Part shown: one piece after another, positions 8,030 to 15,373 of the stretch | Layout of the letters: each line of letters opens with the position of its first letter | Numbering within the stretch: the stretch's first letter is position 1 | DNA from: Bog-473 sp963755495 | Lineage (GTDB): Bacteria > Actinomycetota > Acidimicrobiia > Acidimicrobiales > RAAP-2 | Direction of reading: 5' to 3' | DNA: 64,000 nucleotides | Assembly (NCBI GenBank): GCA_963755495.1 | Contig: CAVWJS010000010.1 | Coordinates: 62,001-126,000, forward strand | Made by a program: the position numbers and the translations under genes | Notes under the pieces: model-generated | What the model saw: only the letters and a program-made list of their open reading frames with translations | The model's database searches: none | Told to the model about the DNA's origin: nothing

Positions 8030-9178
8030 GTGAAAATCGACCTTCCTGACTCTGCCCAGGCGAGTGGCGGAGAGGGAGCCCTAGGGGGGGTACGCCAGAT
8101 GCCGAGGGGGAAGGCTGGACGTCTGGCACTCGTCGCCGCGTGCGCCGGTGTCCTCGCGGCCCTCGTCGTGACCTTCTTCGCCCTTCATGGTCAGACACAT
8201 CCGGTGAAGCTGGTCCAGCCCCCTCGCACCGCGCATCCCATGGCCCCCGGCATTGCCATCGCTCACCAGGGATTCGACCTTCCTGACCCCTTCATCCTCA
8301 CGGTGAAGAACGAGTACTACTTGTACCTTTCGAGCGCGTTCGGCAACACCACGCAGAACATACCGATGTTTATCGGCAAGCCCGGGCACTGGGGAACGTC
8401 ATTCGACGCAGTACCGGAGCTCCCGCAGTGGGCAGCCCCTGGGCTGACATGGTCACCGGCGGTCTACAAGTTCGGTCACCAGTACGTGATGTATTTCTCG
8501 CCCTCAGTGGCGGGAACGGACCCCTTGCAGCACTGCATCGCCATTGCCACCTCGCCCACCCCGAGGGGCCCGTTCTCTGTCAGTCCGACGCCCTTCGTCT
8601 GTCAGCAAAATTTAGGAGGCGACATCGACCCGCAGGTCTTCGTCGACCCACATGGCCCCAAAGGCCCGCATCATCCCGACTATTTCATATGGAAAGGCGA
8701 CAACAACTCAACTCCCGGAGATGGCGCGACCACCATTTGGGCCCAGCCGCTGAGCAACAATGGCCGCCGCTTGGAGGACCAGCCGGTGGTTCTTTTCCAG
8801 CCATCACGGAGTTGGGAGCAACCGATCATCGAAGCGCCGCAGATAGCACTCTCACCTCACTCGACGGTGTGGGTGTTCTTCTCTGGCGGCTCCGGTTTCT
8901 TCAGCTCCCATTACGCCATGGGAGCAGTGAAGTGTGCCGGGCCGCTCGGGCCCTGCAAGGACGTGTTGCCAGGTCCGCTCATTGCATCGAACAAACAGGG
9001 CCCCGGTCCGGGAGAGGAGACCTATTTCGTGGCTCCCGACGGCAGTGACTGGCTGCTGTACAGCGCGCTGCACTCCGGCATCCTCACTGAGCTCTACCGT
9101 CCGGTCGAGGCTGCTCGTATCGGGTGGGGCAAAAAGGGGCCCTTCGTGGCCGAGGCCGGGTCATTCCCTTCGCCCTGA
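8030..9178 (+). CDS. Membrane-anchored or secreted GH43-like beta-propeller glycosidase
   Basis: The protein has a basic N terminus followed by one hydrophobic segment (LALVAACAGVLAALVVTFFA), so it is exported or anchored. ATG 8099 (359 residues) has a G-rich tract about 9 bp upstream and sits right before this segment, and may be the true start instead of GTG 8030. The mature part has GH43 marks: DLPDPF (base Asp), GDIDPQVF (second Asp) and IEAPQI (acid Glu). GH43 enzymes cleave arabinans, xylans or galactans. No polysaccharide locus surrounds it. The catalytic assignment is by motif only. Confidence 0.75.
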   Translation: MKIDLPDSAQASGGEGALGGVRQMPRGKAGRLALVAACAGVLAALVVTFFALHGQTHPVKLVQPPRTAHPMAPGIAIAHQGFDLPDPFILTVKNEYYLYLSSAFGNTTQNIPMFIGKPGHWGTSFDAVPELPQWAAPGLTWSPAVYKFGHQYVMYFSPSVAGTDPLQHCIAIATSPTPRGPFSVSPTPFVCQQNLGGDIDPQVFVDPHGPKGPHHPDYFIWKGDNNSTPGDGATTIWAQPLSNNGRRLEDQPVVLFQPSRSWEQPIIEAPQIALSPHSTVWVFFSGGSGFFSSHYAMGAVKCAGPLGPCKDVLPGPLIASNKQGPGPGEETYFVAPDGSDWLLYSALHSGILTELYRPVEAARIGWGKKGPFVAEAGSFPSP

Positions 9179-9267
9179 ACGGAGGGTGGCGGGGTCTCGC
9201 TGGAGGTCACATCCCCGGGCAACATGGCGTGCGCATGGCGGGAAGGAACTCGGACAGACTGTGGGCG

Positions 9268-10227
9268 ATGCGTACCGTCGCGAAACCCGAGGCCACCAAT
9301 CATGCCGCGGCGTGGGAGGTGGTGCGTCGCCACCTGGCCGTTACCCCCGTCGTCAAAGCCCCACAGTTAGGCTCGAACGTCTCCCTAAAGATCGAGACGT
9401 TCCAGCCCACCGGATCATTCAAGGTGCGAGGCGGGATGGCCGCCGTCGCCGCCACGCTGAAAGCCGACCCTGGTCGAGACGTGGTGGGCGCATCGGCTGG
9501 CAATCACGGGCTCGGCCTTGCGTACGCGGGCGCCAGGCTCGGGGCCAAGGTCACTGTCATCGTGCCTCGACTGGCGTCGGCCGCCAAGGTGTCGGCACTC
9601 CAACAGTTCGATGTGCGGTTGGTCCTCCACGGCGAAGGGTACAGCGAGGCGGAGGCTCACGCTCTTGACCTGGTGGATCGGGAAGGCGGGCGGTACGTCT
9701 CGCCCTACAACGACCCCGACGTCATCGCCGGTCAAGGGACGATGGCGCGCGAGTTACTCGAACAGGTTCCGAATTTGGGAACGGTCGTCGTCCCGGTCGG
9801 TGGCGGCGGGTTGGTGTCCGGCGTAAGCCTCGGCCTACGCGGAACGGGCGTGCGCGTGATCGGCGTGGAATCAGAGGCCTCACCTTCGATGAGTGCCGCC
9901 GTTGCCGCCGGAACCATCGTTCCCATCAGGGTGGAGCCGACGCTGGCCGACGGCTTGGCCGGCAATCTCGAAGCGGGCGCCGTCACGGTGAACATCCTCC
10001 TGGAAAACCACGTCGACATCCTGACCGTGAGTGAGGCCGACATACGAGCGGCCATGTCCTACTCCGCCCACAAAATGGGCCTGGTACTCGAAGGCGCCGG
10101 TGCGGTCGGGGTGGCGGCGGTCCGAGCCGGTTTGATCTCCCCCGATGACGACGGCCGGGAGACTGTTGTCATACTCTCCGGTCGCAACGTCGCTCCCACC
10201 CTCCTCGACGAAGTGCTCCATTCCTGA
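9268..10227 (+). CDS. Serine/threonine dehydratase (PLP-dependent, fold type II)
   Basis: A 319-residue protein from ATG 9268, the usual length of catabolic threonine/serine dehydratases or serine racemases without an ACT domain. The PLP lysine is K52 in FQPTGSFKVRGG, the substrate loop is SAGNHGLGLAYAG, and the glycine-rich phosphate loop is PVGGGGLVSG. It would deaminate threonine to 2-oxobutyrate or serine to pyruvate. An in-frame ATG at 9235 is an alternative start. No allosteric domain is present, arguing for a catabolic rather than isoleucine-biosynthetic role (inference). Confidence 0.87.
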   Translation: MRTVAKPEATNHAAAWEVVRRHLAVTPVVKAPQLGSNVSLKIETFQPTGSFKVRGGMAAVAATLKADPGRDVVGASAGNHGLGLAYAGARLGAKVTVIVPRLASAAKVSALQQFDVRLVLHGEGYSEAEAHALDLVDREGGRYVSPYNDPDVIAGQGTMARELLEQVPNLGTVVVPVGGGGLVSGVSLGLRGTGVRVIGVESEASPSMSAAVAAGTIVPIRVEPTLADGLAGNLEAGAVTVNILLENHVDILTVSEADIRAAMSYSAHKMGLVLEGAGAVGVAAVRAGLISPDDDGRETVVILSGRNVAPTLLDEVLHS

Positions 10228-10292
10228 CGCGCGCTTGGCCTGGCGACACTCCGGTTGAGGCGCGCCGCGGCCTACACCGACATACTGGACCT

Positions 10293-11336
10293 ATGGAGTC
10301 CCATCCACTTGACGACGCGCTGACGGTCTTTGCGGCGACGGCACCTGAGTTCGGACGGTTCGGTTTGTCGAACCACGGACCAATGGCGGCCGAAGTGCTC
10401 GGTCGACTCGGCCACAGCGACGCCATTGCGGACTGGGTGGCGGCGTACGCCGTGCGCTTGGATGTCGCGCCACCACCTGCTGAAAAGCCATTGAGCGAGG
10501 CCGATTGGCCAACCGCTCTGGGCGCGGCCGACAGCTTTCCCGCCTGGTTGGCCCTTTTCGAGACGGAGCTGGCCGATCGGCCCATGGCTGCAGTCGTCGG
10601 GGAGTGGGTGCCTCGTCTCGTTCCGGGGATCGTCGGAGCGGCGACACATGGTCTGATTCGTACGGCGCACGGACTCCGTGCCTTTGGCGAAGCAGCCACG
10701 TTGCCCCGGCGCGTCGAAGTGGCGACCGGGCTGGCCTATTGGGCTTCGAAGTATCAGGAGCTGCCAGGACCTCCACTTCTCATCGGGTACCAGGACGTGC
10801 CCGACGCGCTGGCCGACCTCCCGTACTTGCCCGAGGAGACGCGGCCCGAGCTCCTGATTAGCGACGTGGTGGCCCGCATGGCGGACATCGCCGACGAATT
10901 CGAACAGGCAGTCTCCTCACTTGGTCCGGGCGGCGATGCCGTCGCGCTATTGGACGCCCTGGCCGTCGGCGGAGCGCGGGCCTATCTGCGCAATGCCGAG
11001 AAGGGCAATGTCATCGGGATCCTTCATTCGGTCACGGCTCCGCTGGCGCTCGAGCTCGTGCTCCCCTGGCTCGCGGTGGAGGATCACGACGCTGCTATGG
11101 CCTACGCGTGGCAAGCCGTCGCATCGCTCCATGTGGCTTACGACATTGAGCGACATGGCATGGACGCGTCCGGTGATGAGCTGCCGACGACGGACACACT
11201 GGTCGCGCAGGCCTTGCAGTCGGGCGACGCGCACGCCCTCAAGCTGACCGAAGCCGCCCTGCGCTGCTATGCGAGGACCGAAGAGCCCGCGCTTTTGCGC
11301 GCCGCGGCCGACGCGTCAGCACGACTTAAGGACTGA
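10293..11336 (+). CDS. Questin-oxidase-like family protein
   Basis: A 347-residue, alanine- and tryptophan-rich helical protein with no signal peptide. The N-terminal LSNHGPMAAEVLGRLG, the central WVPRLVPG and AATHGLIRTAHGLRAF match, from memory, the questin oxidase-like family (DUF4243), whose fungal members are Baeyer-Villiger-type oxygenases of anthraquinones. Bacterial members are uncharacterised. Histidines in NHGPM and THGLIRTAH could be metal or cofactor ligands. It stands alone, with no polyketide genes nearby, so its substrate is unlikely to be an anthraquinone. Confidence 0.65.
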   Translation: MESHPLDDALTVFAATAPEFGRFGLSNHGPMAAEVLGRLGHSDAIADWVAAYAVRLDVAPPPAEKPLSEADWPTALGAADSFPAWLALFETELADRPMAAVVGEWVPRLVPGIVGAATHGLIRTAHGLRAFGEAATLPRRVEVATGLAYWASKYQELPGPPLLIGYQDVPDALADLPYLPEETRPELLISDVVARMADIADEFEQAVSSLGPGGDAVALLDALAVGGARAYLRNAEKGNVIGILHSVTAPLALELVLPWLAVEDHDAAMAYAWQAVASLHVAYDIERHGMDASGDELPTTDTLVAQALQSGDAHALKLTEAALRCYARTEEPALLRAAADASARLKD

Positions 11337-11382
11337 CCAGGCGGCCGACGTTCTGGTCATAAACATGACTACCATCGGTCAG

Positions 11383-12411
11383 ATGGAATATCGCACGCTT
11401 GGCCGTACCGGTGTCAAAGTAAGCCCGCTTTGCCTGGGTGCCATGATGTTCGGGGCTTGGGGAACGTCTGATCATGACGAAGCGATCCGGATTATCCACC
11501 GCGCACTCGATGCGGGGATCAATTTCGTCGACACCGCCGACGTCTATTCGTTTGGCGAATCCGAGGAGATCGTCGGTAAGGCGTTATCCCAGAAGAACCG
11601 GGAGAACGTCGTGTTGGCGACCAAGGTGCACAACTCCATGGGAAAGGACCCCAACGCGCAAGGCAACTCGCGGCGCTGGATCGTCGCGGGTTGCGAGAAC
11701 AGCCTGCGTCGCTTGGGCACTGACTACATCGACCTGTATCAGATTCATCGTCCTTCGCCGGATACAGATATCGACGAGACCCTGGGGGCACTGACTGATC
11801 TGGTACGTGTGGGCAAGATCCGCTACTTCGGCTGCTCGACGTTCCCGGCCCATGAGATCGTCGAAGCGCAATGGACAGCACAACGTCGCGCCCGCGAGAG
11901 GTTTGTTACCGAGCAGCCGCCATATTCGATTTTGGTCCGTGGCATCGAGAAGGACGTGTTGCCGACATGCCAGAAGTACGAGATGGGTGTGTTGCCGTGG
12001 AGCCCCTTAGCCGGTGGCTGGCTGTCAGGGGCGTTCGGGGAGGGCAAGGCCAACACGAGTCGGCGGTCTTCGATGGTGCCCCAGCAATACGACATGAATT
12101 TGCCGGGCAATAAGCGCAAGGGGGAGGCGGTCACCGCCCTCAACGCGCTGGCCGATGAGTCCGGTTTGAGCCTGATCGAACTGGCGCTGGGGTTTGTCCT
12201 CGAGCACCCCGCTATCACGTCGCCGATCATCGGGCCCCGCACCATGGAACATCTGGAGTCCCAACTTCCCGCACTCGAGATGCGCCTCTCCGCTGACGTA
12301 ATGGATCGCATCGACGAGATCGTTCCGCCGGGGGTCGACATCAACGCCACCGATGTTGGTTGGGTGCCGGCGGCTATCGCCGAGTCCTCTCTGCGCCGCC
12401 GTCCGCGTTGA
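11383..12411 (+). CDS. Aldo/keto reductase
   Basis: A 342-residue (alpha/beta)8 aldo/keto reductase. The catalytic tetrad is D50 (NFVDTADVY), Y55, K81 (VLATKVHN) and H122 (LYQIHRPS). The C-terminal NADP(H)-binding SPIIGPRTMEHLESQL is present. ATG 11383 (MEYRTLGRTG) matches the family start; an in-frame ATG at 11365 would add six residues. It reduces an unknown aldehyde or ketone with NADPH. Its last codons lie inside the first unit of the tandem repeat. Confidence 0.9.
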   Translation: MEYRTLGRTGVKVSPLCLGAMMFGAWGTSDHDEAIRIIHRALDAGINFVDTADVYSFGESEEIVGKALSQKNRENVVLATKVHNSMGKDPNAQGNSRRWIVAGCENSLRRLGTDYIDLYQIHRPSPDTDIDETLGALTDLVRVGKIRYFGCSTFPAHEIVEAQWTAQRRARERFVTEQPPYSILVRGIEKDVLPTCQKYEMGVLPWSPLAGGWLSGAFGEGKANTSRRSSMVPQQYDMNLPGNKRKGEAVTALNALADESGLSLIELALGFVLEHPAITSPIIGPRTMEHLESQLPALEMRLSADVMDRIDEIVPPGVDINATDVGWVPAAIAESSLRRRPR

Positions 12412-12488
12412 ACGACGTCGGACGTTGAACGACATCGGAGTTGAACGACATCGGATGTTGAACGACATCGGATGTTGAACGACATCGA
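12407..12488. repeat. Five-copy 16-17 bp tandem repeat
   Basis: Five head-to-tail units of GTTGAACGACATCGGAT start at 12407, 12424, 12440, 12457 and 12474. Unit 1 has GTC for ATC and unit 5 ends differently. Each unit contains two small dyads, GTTGAAC and CGACATCG. The array begins in the stop codon of the aldo/keto reductase (TGA 12409-12411) and ends 26 bp before the stop of the convergent hydrolase gene. Confidence 0.9.
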
Positions 12489-12514
12489 CTAACGCCATCG
12501 TTGTGAACCGCGCG

Positions 12515-13390
12515 TCAGCGGACGCGCGATCCGAGGAAGTCGATGAGGATGCCGGCCAGTTCTTCGGGCACTTCTTCGGTCATGTGATGTCCGGCGGCGA
12601 TGGTCCGGCCCACGAGGGATGTCGTCCAGGGCTCCCAGACCCCGCACACGTCATGGTCGTACAGCTCAGCCAGGTCGTCCTTGGTTCCCCACAGCACGAG
12701 GAGCGGAGCCAGGATCTTCTTTCCGGCCAGACGATCAGCATCATCGTTCGCCCGGTCAACACCTAAGCCGGCGCGGTAGTCCTCACACATGGCGTGTTGC
12801 ACGGCCGAATTGGCCACTGCCTTTGCCGCGTCTTCATAGTTCTCTTGACCCATGGCGACAGGGTCGAGCTTGTACCACGCGTCGACGTCAGCCTCAATCA
12901 ATCGCTCCGCCAGTGGCGCGGGCTGTCCCATGAAGAACCAATGGAACCAGGCGGTGGCAAAGCGCGCGTCGCAACGAGCCAGCGCCTCACCGATCGGTAC
13001 GTCCCCGAGAATGGCGACACGATCGATCACACCAGGGTGATCGAGTGCCAGGCGCTGCACGACATATCCGCCGCGATCATGGCCGACGGCATGAAACCGG
13101 TCGTGGCCGAGCGCCTCCATAAGAGTAACCAGATCCTGGGCCATTGCCCGCTTGCTGGCTTGGGCGTGATCGGGCCGATCGGGCGGAGCGCTGGACCGGC
13201 CGTAGCCGCGCAGGTCGGGACAGACCACGCGATAGCCGGCGGTCACCAAACGAGGAGCCACCGCGTACCACGTTGTGTGCGTCCGGGGATGCCCGTGCAC
13301 CAGCAGTACAGGAGGGCCCTCTCCGCCGGAGCGAACTCGGAGGGTTACTTCGCCGACATCGACGAACCCCAGATCGAAATCGTCGAACAC
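12515..13390 (-). CDS. Alpha/beta hydrolase, haloacetate-dehalogenase-like (Asp nucleophile)
   Basis: A 291-residue alpha/beta hydrolase with the oxyanion motif HGHPRTHTTW and an aspartate nucleophile, D105 in VGHDRGG, as in haloalkane/fluoroacetate dehalogenases and epoxide hydrolases rather than serine esterases. DLRGYGRSS, the DHAQASKRAMAQD stretch and FHWFFMGQPAP (H150, W151) closely parallel fluoroacetate dehalogenase, whose His-Trp-Tyr trio holds the halide. R106 is kept, but the second substrate arginine of HDRGGR is Tyr here (Y109). The catalytic His is in AAGHHMTEEVP near the C terminus. GTG start. Two palindromes lie just upstream. Confidence 0.82.
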   Translation of the reverse strand: MFDDFDLGFVDVGEVTLRVRSGGEGPPVLLVHGHPRTHTTWYAVAPRLVTAGYRVVCPDLRGYGRSSAPPDRPDHAQASKRAMAQDLVTLMEALGHDRFHAVGHDRGGYVVQRLALDHPGVIDRVAILGDVPIGEALARCDARFATAWFHWFFMGQPAPLAERLIEADVDAWYKLDPVAMGQENYEDAAKAVANSAVQHAMCEDYRAGLGVDRANDDADRLAGKKILAPLLVLWGTKDDLAELYDHDVCGVWEPWTTSLVGRTIAAGHHMTEEVPEELAGILIDFLGSRVR

Positions 13391-13411
13391 AATGAATGTG
13401 TTCCCGTTTGC

Positions 13412-13425
13412 GCGTACTTGTACGC
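13412..13425. promoter_or_regulatory. Palindrome upstream of dehalogenase-like gene (proximal)
   Basis: GCGTACTTGTACGC is a perfect inverted repeat with 6 bp arms and a 2 bp centre, 22 bp upstream of the GTG start at 13390. Its position between probable promoter and start suits a repressor operator. No candidate regulator gene is adjacent. Confidence 0.5.
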
Positions 13426-13435
13426 ATGGACGTAC

Positions 13436-13451
13436 TGAATCTCGAGATTCA
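13436..13451. promoter_or_regulatory. Palindrome upstream of dehalogenase-like gene (distal)
   Basis: TGAATCTCGAGATTCA is a perfect 16 bp palindrome, 10 bp from the proximal palindrome and 46 bp upstream of the start at 13390. The two sites differ in sequence, so they may bind two proteins. It lies between the Smr stop (13499) and the hydrolase start. Confidence 0.5.
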
Positions 13452-13498
13452 CCAGGTTGTGCCCACGCCCCATTGGTTCGGATTTACTTTTGGGCGGA

Positions 13499-13753
13499 CT
13501 ATTTCGGGCGGAAATGGACGAACACCCGGCCGAAGTTGTGGGAGTCCTTCTCAACCCGGTCGTAGAGCGCCTTGATCTCCTTTTGGTCGAGGAAGCGCAG
13601 GACCCGCTTTTTCAACTGACCACTTCCCTTTCCGGGAATGATCTCCACGAGGCGGATTTTTTTCTCCACCGCTTCGTCAATGACGGCACGAAGCGCGCGA
13701 TCGATGTCACCGCCGCGGTTGTAAATGTCGTGCAAATCCAGCTTGAGTTTCAC
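13499..13753 (-). CDS. Small Smr-domain protein
   Basis: An 84-residue protein that is essentially one Smr domain, as found at the C terminus of MutS2. It has LDLHD near the N terminus (H8) and the glycine loop IPGKGSGQLKKRV. Smr domains bind or nick branched nucleic acid, or cleave mRNA at stalled ribosomes. Free-standing versions are common. It starts with GTG 27 bp after the SRAP gene on the same strand, so it may be cotranscribed with it and thus DNA-damage inducible; that link is inference. Confidence 0.85.
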   Translation of the reverse strand: MKLKLDLHDIYNRGGDIDRALRAVIDEAVEKKIRLVEIIPGKGSGQLKKRVLRFLDQKEIKALYDRVEKDSHNFGRVFVHFRPK

Positions 13754-13780
13754 GAGCTTGTGAGAAGGGCTGCCATGGCG

Positions 13781-14488
13781 TCAGATGGACGCCACCAGAT
13801 CGGCGTCGTTGTTGCGCACGTTGCCCACCCGTGGGCTGACGGGGTGGTGCACGATCGTGCCGACGGGCGCGGCATGGACAAGCGCGGTCAGCTCGCTGAT
13901 GTCGTCACTGTCGGGATCGAGCCACACGTCGAATGTGGCGGGGTCGAGGACCACCGGCATGCGGTCATGGATGCCGTCCATGTCCTGACTGGCCGTGGTG
14001 GTGATGATGCTGCAGGAGTAGATGGGTGGTGCGTCGGCTGGGCCGTTCCTCTCGCGCCACCTTTCCGAGATCCCGGCCAGGGCCATTGGCGCACCGTCGG
14101 CCCGGGTGAAGTAATGCGGTTGCTTGCTGCTGCTGTTCTGCTTGTGCCACTCGTAGAAACCATCGGCCGGGACAATGATGCGGTGGCTCGCAAAGGCGGA
14201 ACGGAAGGAGGCTTTGGTGGCGACGGTCTCACCCCGAGCGTTGAAAAGGCGGCTTCCCGCCGTAGGGTCCTTGGCCCACGAGGGGATGAGGCCCCAACGG
14301 TAGGGCCTGAGCGTGCGGGTGAGCTCAGCGCCTTCAGGTGCGTGCCGGGCCACCACACCGAGTACCTGGTCAGTAGGGGCGACGTTCCAGCTGGGATCCG
14401 GCGCAGAGCCCACGCCCTCACCCAGGGTGGCCTCGAAATACCGGGCCAGCCGGGCCGGCGGCGTGATGAGGGCGAAGCGTCCACACAT
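13781..14488 (-). CDS. SOS response-associated peptidase (SRAP / YedK / HMCES)
   Basis: A 235-residue SRAP protein. The start at 14488 is fixed by biology: the family needs Cys2 after removal of Met1, and the protein begins MCGRFAL. The other active-site marks are the Glu in ADGFYEWH and the His in HDRMPVVL. By family knowledge Cys2 forms a thiazolidine crosslink with abasic sites in single-stranded DNA, protecting them from cleavage. It is divergent from ImuA', about 100 bp from the LexA box, which fits SOS control. Confidence 0.92.
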   Translation of the reverse strand: MCGRFALITPPARLARYFEATLGEGVGSAPDPSWNVAPTDQVLGVVARHAPEGAELTRTLRPYRWGLIPSWAKDPTAGSRLFNARGETVATKASFRSAFASHRIIVPADGFYEWHKQNSSSKQPHYFTRADGAPMALAGISERWRERNGPADAPPIYSCSIITTTASQDMDGIHDRMPVVLDPATFDVWLDPDSDDISELTALVHAAPVGTIVHHPVSPRVGNVRNNDADLVASI

Positions 14489-14524
14489 GAGGACTGCATT
14501 GTGACGTAGCGAGGCCCTCCTACG

Positions 14525-14538
14525 AACATACCCATGTT
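14525..14538. promoter_or_regulatory. Second inverted repeat in the SRAP/ImuA' intergenic region
   Basis: AACAT-ACCC-ATGTT is a perfect 5 bp inverted repeat with 4 bp spacer, 37 bp upstream of the SRAP start. The left half is part of CGAACAT, as in the LexA box 65 bp away, but the right half lacks GTTCG. It could be a degenerate LexA site or an unrelated operator. Confidence 0.35.
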
Positions 14539-14589
14539 GAACTGGTTGTTTTCTCCCATGGGCGGTGCGGGCAGGTTCTCTGTAGAGTA

Positions 14590-14603
14590 CGAACATATGT
14601 TCG
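14590..14603. promoter_or_regulatory. LexA (SOS) box
   Basis: CGAACATATGTTCG is a perfect palindrome and an exact fit to the actinobacterial SOS box CGAAC-N4-GTTCG. It lies between divergent SRAP and ImuA'-ImuB-DnaE2, genes known to be LexA-controlled in actinobacteria. It contains the ATG (14597) that is the likeliest ImuA' start, so LexA would sit on the start of a leaderless or very short-leader transcript. Confidence 0.88.
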
Positions 14604-15367
14604 CTTTAGGTCCTCAGAAGCGCCCTTCGCCCCGTTCTCGGGAGCTCCCCGTCGGCCTGGCTGATCGGGTACGTCCCACTACTCCGGTGGCTGGAAGGCT
14701 TTTGCCGGTACCGGATCCTCTGGTTCCCCTCTTCCCTGACGGGGCGTTGCGGCGGGGGACGACGACCACCGTGGCCGGGTTGCCGGGCCACGGGGCAACC
14801 ACGTTGGCGTTGGCCCTCCTCGCTGCGGCTTCGCAGGCGGGGAGCTGGTGTGCGGCGGTCGGCCTGCCCGACCCTGGGGTGGTTGCTGCCGCCGAACTCG
14901 GCATCGACCTGCGCCGGGTGGTCTTCGTGCCGCACCCGGGTAATGGATGGGCCGAAGCGGCGGGGGACTTGTTATCCGGCGTTGACGTCGTCCTGGTGCG
15001 GCCGCCCGGACGGGCCCGTCAGACCGCGGCCCGCCATTTGAGCGCCCGGGCCCGCGAGCGGCAGACGGCCTTGGTGGTGTTGGTGGATCACCTCAACGAG
15101 TGGCCGCAGGGAGGTGACCTGGCCCTGTCGGTGGGAGCGATCGAGTGGGAAGGGGTTGGCCGTGGGTACGGGCATCTACAGGGGCGCCGCGCCGAAGTGC
15201 GGGTGAGCGGTCGGCGCTCGGCTGGGCGCGCCATCGAGTGTTCGCTCTGGCTGCCAGCCGACTCGGGAGTGGTGGCGGCGGCACAGGGAGAAACGGCACA
15301 GGGAGAAACGGCACAGGGAGAAGACGGCCCGGGGATAGATCCCGGTGATGGGCCTGAGGCGGCCTGA
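14597..15367 (+). CDS. imuA': ImuA'-like RecA-fold mutasome protein
   Basis: A 256-residue protein placed directly before ImuB and DnaE2. It has a RecA-like core: LRRGTTTTVAGLPGHGATT, then a Walker B-like strand GVDVVLVRP. The P-loop reads GLPGHGATT, without the invariant Lys of GxxxxGKT, so ATP binding is doubtful. ImuA' scaffolds ImuB and DnaE2 in mutagenic translesion synthesis (mycobacterial model). ATG 14597 lies inside the LexA box; in-frame ATGs at 14534 and 14558 are alternatives but would put the box inside the gene. The C-terminal tail carries three copies of AQGE(T/D). Confidence 0.78.
   Translation: MFALGPQKRPSPRSRELPVGLADRVRPTTPVAGRLLPVPDPLVPLFPDGALRRGTTTTVAGLPGHGATTLALALLAAASQAGSWCAAVGLPDPGVVAAAELGIDLRRVVFVPHPGNGWAEAAGDLLSGVDVVLVRPPGRARQTAARHLSARARERQTALVVLVDHLNEWPQGGDLALSVGAIEWEGVGRGYGHLQGRRAEVRVSGRRSAGRAIECSLWLPADSGVVAAAQGETAQGETAQGEDGPGIDPGDGPEAA
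15281..15325 (+). repeat. Three-copy 15 bp tandem repeat in the ImuA' tail
   Basis: Units at 15281, 15296 and 15311 share GCACAGGGAGAAACG, with the last unit changed at its end. They encode AQGET, AQGET, AQGED in a disordered C-terminal tail. The copy number is likely variable by slippage. Confidence 0.85.
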
Positions 15368-15373
15368 GGTGCA

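Noticed and set aside
10293..11336. Part of a polyketide (anthraquinone) gene cluster because of the questin-oxidase-like protein
   Set aside because: Neighbours are general metabolic enzymes and no polyketide synthase or tailoring genes are present.
12407..12488. CRISPR-like array
   Set aside because: The repeats are directly adjacent with no unique spacers, and no cas genes are near.
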